Assembly: GCA_003585845.1 (NCBI GenBank)
Contig: NQOP01000001.1
Span: forward strand, 147,339-159,015
DNA length: 11,677 nucleotides
Direction: 5' to 3'
Source of the DNA: Bifidobacteriaceae bacterium NR021
Lineage (GTDB): Bacteria; Actinomycetota; Actinomycetes; Actinomycetales; Bifidobacteriaceae
A model generated the notes under the pieces. That model did no database searches, had not been told where the DNA came from, and saw nothing but the letters and a program-made list of their open reading frames with translations. Shown piece by piece: positions 1 through 6,784 of this stretch; the first letter of the stretch is position 1, and the number at the start of each line of letters is the position of its first letter. A program made the translations under genes and the position numbers.

Positions 1-1
1 T

Positions 2-235
2 GCGAAGAATTGTCCAGAAAATGTAAGCGAAAGCGCTTGGCAGTCGTTTACATCATTAAATCAAAGTGCAAAATGGTCTCTTACTATGATTTCGCGCGTT
101 TGCTATGCTGCTGCTGCAGTTCGTTCGCATAAGATTATTGCGCACCCAACTTCTGAACACTTGAAGTATTGCAATGGAAAACAAGTATGCCCAGCATGCG
201 CAGGTTGCATAGACACTGTATATGAGGTGCTGTAG
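2..235 (+). CDS. C-terminal end of an upstream gene, probably the partner helicase/PD-(D/E)XK nuclease subunit (AdnA/AddB-like)
   Basis: This is an open frame from the left edge to a TAG at 233-235, giving 77 residues of a protein C-terminus. No start is visible, so the gene begins outside the window. The tail is rich in cysteine: Cys at fragment positions 4, 34, 57, 63, 66 and 69, with the last four in YCNGKQVCPACAGC. AddB-type and some AdnAB-type nuclease domains end in a cysteine cluster that binds an Fe-S cluster, so this tail would fit such a domain, or a zinc-binding end. The catalytic core is off the window and cannot be checked. The stop lies 2 bp before a complete helicase-nuclease gene, and in actinobacteria such genes occur as adjacent pairs forming a heterodimer for DNA-end resection. 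That it is coding is fairly secure; the family assignment rests mainly on context. Confidence 0.6.
   Translation, partial: AKNCPENVSESAWQSFTSLNQSAKWSLTMISRVCYAAAAVRSHKIIAHPTSEHLKYCNGKQVCPACAGCIDTVYEVL
224..229 (+). promoter_or_regulatory. Ribosome binding site of the helicase-nuclease gene
   Basis: GAGGTG lies 8 nt before the ATG at 238 and within the last codons of the upstream gene. Its position supports 238 as the start and suggests that the two genes are translationally coupled. Confidence 0.65.
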
Positions 236-237
236 TT

Positions 238-3200
238 ATGATTGATAAAACAAATAAGCAATTTACTCGCAAGAACACCGATAGTGCGGAACAAGCTGCA
301 GCAATTCAAGCGCCAACAAATAAGAACATGATTATTGTTGCAGGAGCTGGAAGCGGCAAAACGTATACGATGACTCGTCGCGTTATCGACCTTATTGAGC
401 GCGGAGTTGCTCCTGAAAGTATTTTGGGGTTGACTTTTACTAATAAAGCAGCTTCTGAGCTGCTTGCAAGAGTTGCTCAAGCTGTAAGTCAGCATAGTAG
501 CGAAATAAATAAGCTCATCAATAACGGAAATTCTGCATCTTCAAGTGGCTTTTTGAAGCCAGAAGTAATGACATACGATGCTTTTTTCCAGTCAATTGTG
601 CGCCAATATGGTTTGCTCGTTGGATTTGATCAAAATACGCAACCTTTAAGCGATGCAGGTGCGCGCGAATTAATAAAACCGCTAGTAAACGATTATGTTA
701 CTAATCATGCGGAAATACTGTCTTGGTATAGTTTTGATGCGCTTATTGACGACGTGCTTGCGCTCGCAGCAGATATTTCATGCTCGATGATTGGCATAAA
801 TAGCAGGGGAGAGTCTATAGATAGCACGTCTAAAGCTGTTCTAGAAATTCAAAAGTGGAATAACGCTTGGATTGAACATTTGCAAAAAGCAATTAATTGC
901 GCTGAAACTACTGAAATAATTGCAAAAAAGCCTAGCTCTATTAAATTGCGTCGCGGAAAAAACGATTCGGATGAAAAATATTTCGAAAAGTGCGAAAATT
1001 ACGGAAAAGAATACGTAGAATACCTGAATATTACATTAAAAAATAAGTGTTATGAATCTTGTAATAACTTGCTTGAAGCTGCTAAGAAGCGCAATGCATT
1101 ACTTGAATTAGTTTTGGCTTTTGATGCAGCAAAGCAGCGCGCAAATATGGCGCAATTTAGCGATTTTACTATTGCTGCATACCGTTTGGTAACGCATTTT
1201 CCTTCTATTGCAGAGCAGTATCGCCGCCAATACAGCCAAGTTTTGCTTGACGAATATCAAGATACTTCTACTACTCAAGCAATGCTGATTGCAACGCTGT
1301 TTCATAAAAAAACTAGCGGTGTTGAAGAAGCTAGCGTTGTTGCGAAAACTAGCGTATTTGCGAAAGATAACGATGTTGCGAAAACTAGTGAAAATCAAGA
1401 CTTTTTAACTACTCAACAAACGCATATTGCTGCAGTAGGCGATCCCTTCCAAGCTATTTACTCGTTTAGAGGAGCTAGTTCCGGAGCTTTTAGAAAGCTT
1501 GAGCAAGCACTAAATATTGACCAGTCAAGCGAGTTTTCTCTTACTAGGACGCGACGCAATTCGCAGCTTATTTTAAAAGCTGCAAATTCTATTACGAAAC
1601 CTTTGCGAGTGCCTGCGCTTCGTCATAGTAGTTCACTTGCTACAGAAGTAGAAGTGAAAAACTTGCAATACTTAGATAATGCGCCAAAAGGTACTTTTGG
1701 TGTGTTAAATATGCCTACGCAATATCAAGAAGTAGAAGCCGTTGTGCGTTTTGTAAAATATGTAAAACATAATGCGCTGTCTGAAAACGACGATACTAAT
1801 TCTGTATCTGCTCGAGTTGCAGTTCTTTTCCGTAGCAAAAATAATATTCCGTTATATGAAGAAGCATTACAAAAAGCAGGTTTGCGCACTCTTACTGTTG
1901 GGTATTCTGCATTGCTTGAAAAACCAGAAATTCGAGATGTTTTAGCTCTTCTTTCTGTTGTTGCAGATCACACAAATACTCAAGCTTTGATGAGATTGCT
2001 TGCAACTCCTCGTTTTGCGCTTAATACTGACGATTTGGCTGCTATAGCTAATATTGCAACATCAAAGAATATCGAATATGTTTTTCGTGCTTTAGTGCAA
2101 GCAGGTTTAGTAGACGCTGAAACTCCTCGCTCTAAGTGGTCGCAAGTTGTTCGAGAACAGCAATCTCAAGCTTCGCAAACCAATAGTATTCATGGTGGAG
2201 TTTTTGTGGCGGATGTTTTGCTTGAAGCATACGAAACTCAACTAAGCGAAGAAGCAAAAAATAACGACAAAAACGACAAAAACGGCAAAAACGACAATAA
2301 TTTGCTTTCTGAGCTAAAAAATAATTTAAGCTCTAAAGCTTATGTAGCAGTGTTGAGAATAGGGCAAATGATTCATGCAATACAACGTGCTCAATCTGGC
2401 TCTTTGCAAGATATTATGCGCGTTGCTGTAGAAACGCTTAACGTTGATATTGACGTTGCGCTATCTCGTGCGCTTATGAATGATACTTCCTCTAATGCAA
2501 CGCTTCTTGACGATATGCACTCTACTGTCGATTCTATTTGTCTACTAGCAGACGCGTATTTGCAAGAAATGAGCGATTTTACAACTCCTACTTTGCATGG
2601 GTTTATGTCTTGGATTTTCAATATAGACAAAATTAACGATCAACCTTCTTCAGTGGATGAACTTGCGGATGTCGTATTAATGACTATTCACCAATCGAAA
2701 GGTTTGGAATGGCCTGCTGTAGCGATAGTTGGGCTTAATGAAGGCGCGTTCCCAAGTAATCAAGGCGATAATTTGCGCGTAATAGCAACGCAACAAAGTG
2801 GCGTGTACAGGGAAAGGGCCTACGCAACGCTCGAAGTTGCTGCAAAAGTGCCTGTTTCTATGAGAGTGGATGCAAATATATTGCCAAGATTCCCTCACGA
2901 TGTTGATCTTGAAACTAGCATGGAACCTCAAAAATCTTTGAAAAATATGTTAACTGTAGACGATATTGACGCAGAAGTTTATGGTTCAAGAGCTAGAGAA
3001 ATGTTTGATTTGGCAGAAAAGTTCCATGAGCATGAGCAGGCTCCAGTAGAAGCGATTCCTTCAGAAGCTAGCGAAGTGTATGACGCTGTGATGAAAACTG
3101 GCACATTGCCTCTTTCGCAAGTCGAGGAGCGTGGGCGCGCTTTGCACATTGACGAGCGTCACCTTATGTATGTTGCTTTGACGCGTGCTAAATTCGCAGC

Positions 3201-4509
3201 ATTGCTCACTTGCAGCCAGTCTAATGCTATGAGCGTTGTTGAGAATAAAGAAAATTCTGCAAATAGTGCAGCTTCTTCTGTAGATGAATCTTCAAATATT
3301 TCAACTTCTAGAGTTAAAAAACCTTCTGTTTTTTGGCAGGAAATGTATGATTCAATGCGCGGATCTGAAGAATCTCCGGTTCAGGTCACAGCTAAGGTTT
3401 CAGATTCTTCAAATCAAGTAGGTTATGTTGTAGGGGAGTCAGCTTCGCAACTTGCGCAATTATTTAGCGAGGAAAGCTCTATTCCAAGTGAAGATAATAA
3501 GAAGCAATTATCTTGGCCGAGTGCATCTAGTGAAGCTATACGTAGTGTATTGCAAAAATCTGCGCAAGACGTTGTAAATTCAAAAATTAGTAATCAAGTT
3601 TCTGGTATTTCAAAAGATAATTCTTTGCTTTACAGAGCTCAAGCTTTGCTACAAGATGCGGATTTAATGCCGAAAATTGATTGGTATCGCAACATTCAAG
3701 AGTTAAAAAACAGAGCAGAGCAGCTTTCTAATGTTGAAAATGTCAATGTGACTGCTGTGCAAAGGCGCGCTATGTTTCGTAATGATTATTCGCGCGCGAA
3801 TGAAGATTTTGACGATGCGGATGCTAAGCGTTTACGAAAGGAATGGATGGCAATTATTCGCCCTATTCCTAGTGTTTCTTCGCCTGCTTCTGATTTGGGA
3901 ACTCGTTTTCATGCTTGGGCTGAACAGTTTGTAAAAGCTGGTTGTGTGAATAAAAATTCTATTCAGTATGACGTTGATGAGAACATTGGCGAGAATGTTG
4001 GCGAGAATGTTGATGAAAACGTTGCTGGAACTTGCGAGAAGATTTCGCAAAATGCAAAATCTTCGGAGCACAAATTGTTGATATGGAAGCAGCGTTTAAT
4101 AACATCAAAATGGGCGCATCGCCGTCCTATAGCAGCAGAGCAGCCGATTGTAGCTCATGTTCCAGAATTAGGCGATCAAATTATTAATGGCAAAATCGAC
4201 GCAATATTCGCAGGTGGTTTAAATCCAGAAGATCCAAGCAAATTGTACACGATAGTCGATTGGAAAACCGGAAGAAAACCAACCAAGCCACAAGATATTG
4301 CGCTTAAACTTGGTCAGCTTGACTGGTATCGTCTGCTTTTGTCTCTTATGACTAAGGTTCCGCTTGATGCTATCGATGCCACCCTTTATTATGTGAACAT
4401 ATCGGATGAATGTGAACGGGAAATTCATGCCGAGCAAAAAACGAAAGATGAGATCCTTGCCGAGTTACACTCTGACACGTTAATCTCCCTCGATGATGAT
4501 GACGCATAA
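238..4509 (+). CDS. UvrD/Rep-family ATP-dependent DNA helicase with C-terminal PD-(D/E)XK (RecB-like) nuclease, AdnB/AddA-like
   Basis: This is a superfamily 1A DNA motor fused to a RecB-type nuclease, 1423 residues long. Helicase motifs appear in order: Q motif near Gln24; Walker A AGAGSGKT at 35-42; motif Ia LTFTNKAA; motif II DEYQD at 338-342; motif III VGDPFQAIYSFRG from 400; motif IV around RRNS at 439-442; motif V TIHQSKGLEW with His818; motif VI YVALTRAK at 978-985. A low-complexity linker of about 230 residues leads to the nuclease: GTRFHAW at 1221-1227, GKIDAIF with Asp1321, VDWKTG with Asp1341 and Lys1343, and QLDWYR with Gln1360 and Tyr1364. Both activities therefore look intact. 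Relatives (mycobacterial AdnB, AddA) unwind and trim double-strand-break ends before RecA loading. It starts 2 bp after the upstream subunit with a good ribosome binding site. It is longer than mycobacterial AdnB (roughly 1,050-1,100 residues), partly because of three in-frame tandem repeats. AdnB versus AddA is not resolved. Confidence 0.93.
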   Translation: MIDKTNKQFTRKNTDSAEQAAAIQAPTNKNMIIVAGAGSGKTYTMTRRVIDLIERGVAPESILGLTFTNKAASELLARVAQAVSQHSSEINKLINNGNSASSSGFLKPEVMTYDAFFQSIVRQYGLLVGFDQNTQPLSDAGARELIKPLVNDYVTNHAEILSWYSFDALIDDVLALAADISCSMIGINSRGESIDSTSKAVLEIQKWNNAWIEHLQKAINCAETTEIIAKKPSSIKLRRGKNDSDEKYFEKCENYGKEYVEYLNITLKNKCYESCNNLLEAAKKRNALLELVLAFDAAKQRANMAQFSDFTIAAYRLVTHFPSIAEQYRRQYSQVLLDEYQDTSTTQAMLIATLFHKKTSGVEEASVVAKTSVFAKDNDVAKTSENQDFLTTQQTHIAAVGDPFQAIYSFRGASSGAFRKLEQALNIDQSSEFSLTRTRRNSQLILKAANSITKPLRVPALRHSSSLATEVEVKNLQYLDNAPKGTFGVLNMPTQYQEVEAVVRFVKYVKHNALSENDDTNSVSARVAVLFRSKNNIPLYEEALQKAGLRTLTVGYSALLEKPEIRDVLALLSVVADHTNTQALMRLLATPRFALNTDDLAAIANIATSKNIEYVFRALVQAGLVDAETPRSKWSQVVREQQSQASQTNSIHGGVFVADVLLEAYETQLSEEAKNNDKNDKNGKNDNNLLSELKNNLSSKAYVAVLRIGQMIHAIQRAQSGSLQDIMRVAVETLNVDIDVALSRALMNDTSSNATLLDDMHSTVDSICLLADAYLQEMSDFTTPTLHGFMSWIFNIDKINDQPSSVDELADVVLMTIHQSKGLEWPAVAIVGLNEGAFPSNQGDNLRVIATQQSGVYRERAYATLEVAAKVPVSMRVDANILPRFPHDVDLETSMEPQKSLKNMLTVDDIDAEVYGSRAREMFDLAEKFHEHEQAPVEAIPSEASEVYDAVMKTGTLPLSQVEERGRALHIDERHLMYVALTRAKFAALLTCSQSNAMSVVENKENSANSAASSVDESSNISTSRVKKPSVFWQEMYDSMRGSEESPVQVTAKVSDSSNQVGYVVGESASQLAQLFSEESSIPSEDNKKQLSWPSASSEAIRSVLQKSAQDVVNSKISNQVSGISKDNSLLYRAQALLQDADLMPKIDWYRNIQELKNRAEQLSNVENVNVTAVQRRAMFRNDYSRANEDFDDADAKRLRKEWMAIIRPIPSVSSPASDLGTRFHAWAEQFVKAGCVNKNSIQYDVDENIGENVGENVDENVAGTCEKISQNAKSSEHKLLIWKQRLITSKWAHRRPIAAEQPIVAHVPELGDQIINGKIDAIFAGGLNPEDPSKLYTIVDWKTGRKPTKPQDIALKLGQLDWYRLLLSLMTKVPLDAIDATLYYVNISDECEREIHAEQKTKDEILAELHSDTLISLDDDDA
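1312..1393 (+). repeat. In-frame 18-bp minisatellite, about 4.5 units, between helicase motifs II and III
   Basis: There are four full 18-bp units at 1312-1329, 1330-1347, 1348-1365 and 1366-1383, and a partial one at 1384-1393. Units 2 and 3 share most bases, of the form (G/A)CTAGCGT..TTGCGAAA. Units 2 to 4 all end in TTGCGAAA. They encode the hexapeptides TSGVEE, ASVVAK, TSVFAK and DNDVAK (residues 359-382), followed by TSENQD. The period is a multiple of three, so a change in copy number would keep the reading frame. Confidence 0.85.
2263..2298 (+). repeat. In-frame 9-bp tandem repeat (Asn-Asp-Lys), 4 units
   Basis: The units are AACGACAAA twice, then AACGGCAAA, then AACGACAAT, encoding NDK NDK NGK NDN (residues 676-687). 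They form a hydrophilic, low-complexity linker in the part of the helicase between motifs IV and V. Confidence 0.85.
3976..4023 (+). repeat. In-frame 12-bp tandem repeat (DENI/GENV), 4 units, inside the nuclease domain
   Basis: Four 12-bp units, two of them identical (GGCGAGAATGTT), encode the tetrapeptides DENI, GENV, GENV and DENV (residues 1247-1262). They sit between the GTRFHAW helix (1221-1227) and the catalytic Asp1321, most likely in a surface loop of the nuclease. Confidence 0.85.
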
Positions 4510-4523
4510 ACGAATTATGAAGT

Positions 4524-4530
4524 AAGGAAG
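4524..4530 (+). promoter_or_regulatory. Ribosome binding site of the GNAT gene
   Basis: AAGGAAG lies in the 25-bp gap after the helicase stop, with AAGG 7 nt before the ATG at 4535. It supports that start. The gap is too short for a clear separate promoter. Confidence 0.6.
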
Positions 4531-4534
4531 AACC

Positions 4535-5221
4535 ATGACTGTTGAATTTCGTTCTGTAAAACTCAGCGATATTGATGCAATGGTTAAAGAATATGAACGT
4601 ACTTGGGGTATTGCGCAAAAAGTTGGGAAAGATGCTTCGTTAAGTCTTTCTCGAAGATGTGTGTTGCATTACTTGGAACCTTCAACGCATGGTACTATTG
4701 CTGAAATAGACGGTAAGTTTATGGGTCTGCTTTTGGCGCGAGTTTTTGACGCACCAGTTTTATTTCCAGAAGTAGGGAGAATGCTTCGCGAGCAAGAAGC
4801 CGCAATGAAAGAAAATTGTGACAAAAACTATGCTCTCGCTTTAGAAGAAGCGTATGGCATGCGCGCGTTGGAAACTAAACTTGAAGCGAAATCTCATATC
4901 AATAATTTAACTCAAGCGGAATTGGAGCTTTTCCTTGTATCTCCGGATGCTCGTGGGCATGGTGTCGGTGGAGGCTTGTGGAAGCGAACAATGCATATGC
5001 TAAGAAATAACGGAGTAAATCGTTACTATTTGCATACTGATTCAGCGTGTGACGTAAGCTTTTATGATTATCACGGGCTTAGAAGAGATGCTTCTTTTAT
5101 GCGCTCGGATCATCCTTATGAAGCTAAGAACGTGAAATCTTTGGTGGATGACTTGTATATTTACTCAGGTGAGCCGAGAGTTCGTTCAAAGCAAGCGAAT
5201 GCTCGTTCTAAGACGCGCTAA
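4535..5221 (+). CDS. GNAT-family N-acetyltransferase
   Basis: This 228-residue protein is predicted to move an acetyl group from acetyl-CoA to an amine; the substrate is unknown. The diagnostic signature is GNAT motif A, VSPDARGHGVGGGLW, with the pyrophosphate-binding loop RGHGVGG at residues 140-146. A downstream segment ending in SFYDYHGLRRD matches the tyrosine-containing strand and helix usual in motif B. The N-terminus (EFRSVKLSDIDAMVKEYERTW) resembles the first strand and helix of the fold. Residues of roughly 75-125 form an extra charged helical stretch, and the last 15 residues are strongly basic. It is one domain with no signal peptide or membrane segment, so it should be cytosolic. 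It lies 25 bp after the helicase gene and 60 bp before the MFS gene, so one transcript is plausible. The family is secure; whether the target is a protein, a small molecule or a drug cannot be told. Confidence 0.85.
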   Translation: MTVEFRSVKLSDIDAMVKEYERTWGIAQKVGKDASLSLSRRCVLHYLEPSTHGTIAEIDGKFMGLLLARVFDAPVLFPEVGRMLREQEAAMKENCDKNYALALEEAYGMRALETKLEAKSHINNLTQAELELFLVSPDARGHGVGGGLWKRTMHMLRNNGVNRYYLHTDSACDVSFYDYHGLRRDASFMRSDHPYEAKNVKSLVDDLYIYSGEPRVRSKQANARSKTR

Positions 5222-5263
5222 TAAAAAATATGCAAATGTATAACGTGTGTGACTTGCCTGACA

Positions 5264-5270
5264 AAAGGAG
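5264..5270 (+). promoter_or_regulatory. Ribosome binding site deciding the MFS start
   Basis: AAAGGAG lies 11 nt before the ATG at 5282. It falls inside the short extension that would be translated from an in-frame GTG at 5249. That GTG has no comparable site in front of it, so ATG 5282 is preferred. Confidence 0.6.
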
Positions 5271-5281
5271 CAAAGAAATAT

Positions 5282-6676
5282 ATGTCGTCGCAAACGGCAA
5301 CTAAGAAAGCATCGGTATTTTATCAATATTCTAGATTATTTTCATTTAATGGAGCTAAAGCGTTTTGTGTATCAGGCGCGATTGCGCGCTTGCCAATGTC
5401 TATGATTGCGTTGGGAATTGTTCTTGCATTAAACCATTTGTATAACAACTGGACTGTTGCTGGAGCAATGTCTGCGTCATATGTGCTTGCACAGGCTGCG
5501 GTAACTCCTGTGTATGCTAAGCTTTTCGACCGTTTTGGTCAGCGTAAAGTTGGGGTTATTGCGCTAAGTGCTCAAGTAATCGCTATGATTTCTTTTGCAT
5601 TTGCAGCTTTATTTAAGGTTCCTCTTGTTTTGCTTTTTGTGTTAGCAATTGTTATGGGTGTAACTCAGTTTGCTTTTGGCGCGTTGGTGCGTACTCGTTG
5701 GGCTTATACATTGCGTGCAGAAGATGACGATTCTTTATTAAACGTTGCTTATGCGTTGGAATCTGGTATCGATGAAATTGTGTTTATATTAGGACCTATT
5801 TTAGCTGCGTGGTTAGCAACTTCCGTGCATCCTGTTTCGCAATTATTCGTGCCAGTATTTGCAAGTGGATTGGGCGGAGCTTGGTTCTTTTCTCTAAAAA
5901 ATACTCAACCTGCTGTGCTTAAAGTAGTAGAAGTTCCAACTGCTGCAGCTGAAGATGTCGATGTGTTAATTGCTTCTCAAAAAGAAGATGAAATTTCTAA
6001 AGATTATGCGGAATCTAAAAAGCAAGAAGCGAAACGTTCATTTGCAGACAAATTTAGTCTTAAGCAATTGCACAATCATCACTCAAAAAAGCGCGGCAAA
6101 AACGTGCTGCTTTACCGCGGCATTATCCCGCTCGTGCTCATGTTTGTTGTGTTTAATATGAGTTTTAGTGCATTTGACGTGTCTGTAACAGCTGCAATGA
6201 AAGCTCAAGGACTTGATCATTTTATTGGTATGCAGCTGGCATTGTTTGCATGCGGTTCGCTTGTGGGAGCGATTATTTTTGGATCGCATAAATTCCGCGG
6301 TTCTAATTGGTCGCATTTGATTGTATTTTTGACTGGTTTAACTGTCGGATTTGTGCTTATGAGTCTTAATATTGACAGACTTATGCTTATGAGCGTTTTT
6401 GAAGTGCTTTCCGGCTTATGCGTTTCGCCAATTTTTGCTACTGGAAATCTTATCGTTAAAGCAACTGTTCCTGAAGAATCGCTTACGGAAGGTCTTTCAT
6501 GGCTACCAACTGCGTCTGCTGTCGGCTGTTCTTTAGGCTCGATGGCTGCTGGAGCTGCAATCGACTCGTGGAGTGCTCACGCTGGCATGATGGTTCCGTG
6601 GATTTCAACACTGGCAGCTATACCTATCGCAACGTTCGGCTGGTTTATTGTAATGGTGCTTAAAAAGCGACATTAG
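5282..6676 (+). CDS. Major facilitator superfamily (MFS) transporter
   Basis: This 464-residue integral membrane protein has about 12 hydrophobic segments, six before and six after a charged cytoplasmic loop at roughly residues 215-280. That arrangement is the classic two-half MFS layout. The loop between helices 2 and 3 carries the MFS signature as KLFDRFGQRKVG, with Asp83, Arg84, Gly86, Arg88 and Lys89. Such proteins are usually proton- or solute-coupled secondary carriers, often effluxing drugs or moving sugars; nothing here fixes the substrate. The central loop is rich in Lys and Glu and ends in a His/Lys cluster (HNHHSKKRGK). The ATG at 5282 is chosen over the GTG at 5249 because a ribosome binding site lies just before it. 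It follows the acetyltransferase by 60 bp on the same strand, which suggests co-transcription but proves no shared job. Confidence 0.88.
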   Translation: MSSQTATKKASVFYQYSRLFSFNGAKAFCVSGAIARLPMSMIALGIVLALNHLYNNWTVAGAMSASYVLAQAAVTPVYAKLFDRFGQRKVGVIALSAQVIAMISFAFAALFKVPLVLLFVLAIVMGVTQFAFGALVRTRWAYTLRAEDDDSLLNVAYALESGIDEIVFILGPILAAWLATSVHPVSQLFVPVFASGLGGAWFFSLKNTQPAVLKVVEVPTAAAEDVDVLIASQKEDEISKDYAESKKQEAKRSFADKFSLKQLHNHHSKKRGKNVLLYRGIIPLVLMFVVFNMSFSAFDVSVTAAMKAQGLDHFIGMQLALFACGSLVGAIIFGSHKFRGSNWSHLIVFLTGLTVGFVLMSLNIDRLMLMSVFEVLSGLCVSPIFATGNLIVKATVPEESLTEGLSWLPTASAVGCSLGSMAAGAAIDSWSAHAGMMVPWISTLAAIPIATFGWFIVMVLKKRH

Positions 6677-6784
6677 CTGCGCGCGCGTGTAAAGTTTCTG
6701 CCGTTTCAGCAACAAAAGCTGAGTTGAGTCCTAACGGTACACTAGAAAGAAGTGCGCAATATCGCAAGATGTAGTGAGATGAAT
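6677..6784 (+). other. Spacer between the MFS gene and rnj, with a 12-bp GC alternating tract
   Basis: These 108 bases contain no supported gene. The stretch 6679-6690 is strictly alternating purine and pyrimidine (GCGCGCGCGTGT). A weak stem, TCAGC at 6706-6710 with GCTGA at 6718-6722, has no following T run and is not a convincing terminator. A loose -10-like TACACT at 6738-6743 lacks a matching -35 box. Any rnj promoter probably lies here but I cannot place it with confidence. Confidence 0.4.

Noticed and set aside
103..495. 130-codon minus-strand open frame across the junction of the first two genes
   Set aside because: It lies opposite the upstream tail, the ribosome binding site and the Walker A region of the helicase, and has no family resemblance.
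3788..3801. 14-bp perfect palindrome ATTCGCGCGCGAAT as an operator site
   Set aside because: It is deep inside the helicase coding sequence, occurs once, and is explained by the codons it encodes.
5239..5244. TATAAC as a -10 box for the MFS gene
   Set aside because: No -35 box lies at suitable spacing and the surroundings are AT-rich, so chance is likely.
6706..6722. Small stem (TCAGC with GCTGA) after the MFS gene as a terminator
   Set aside because: The stem is only 5 bp and has no following T run.
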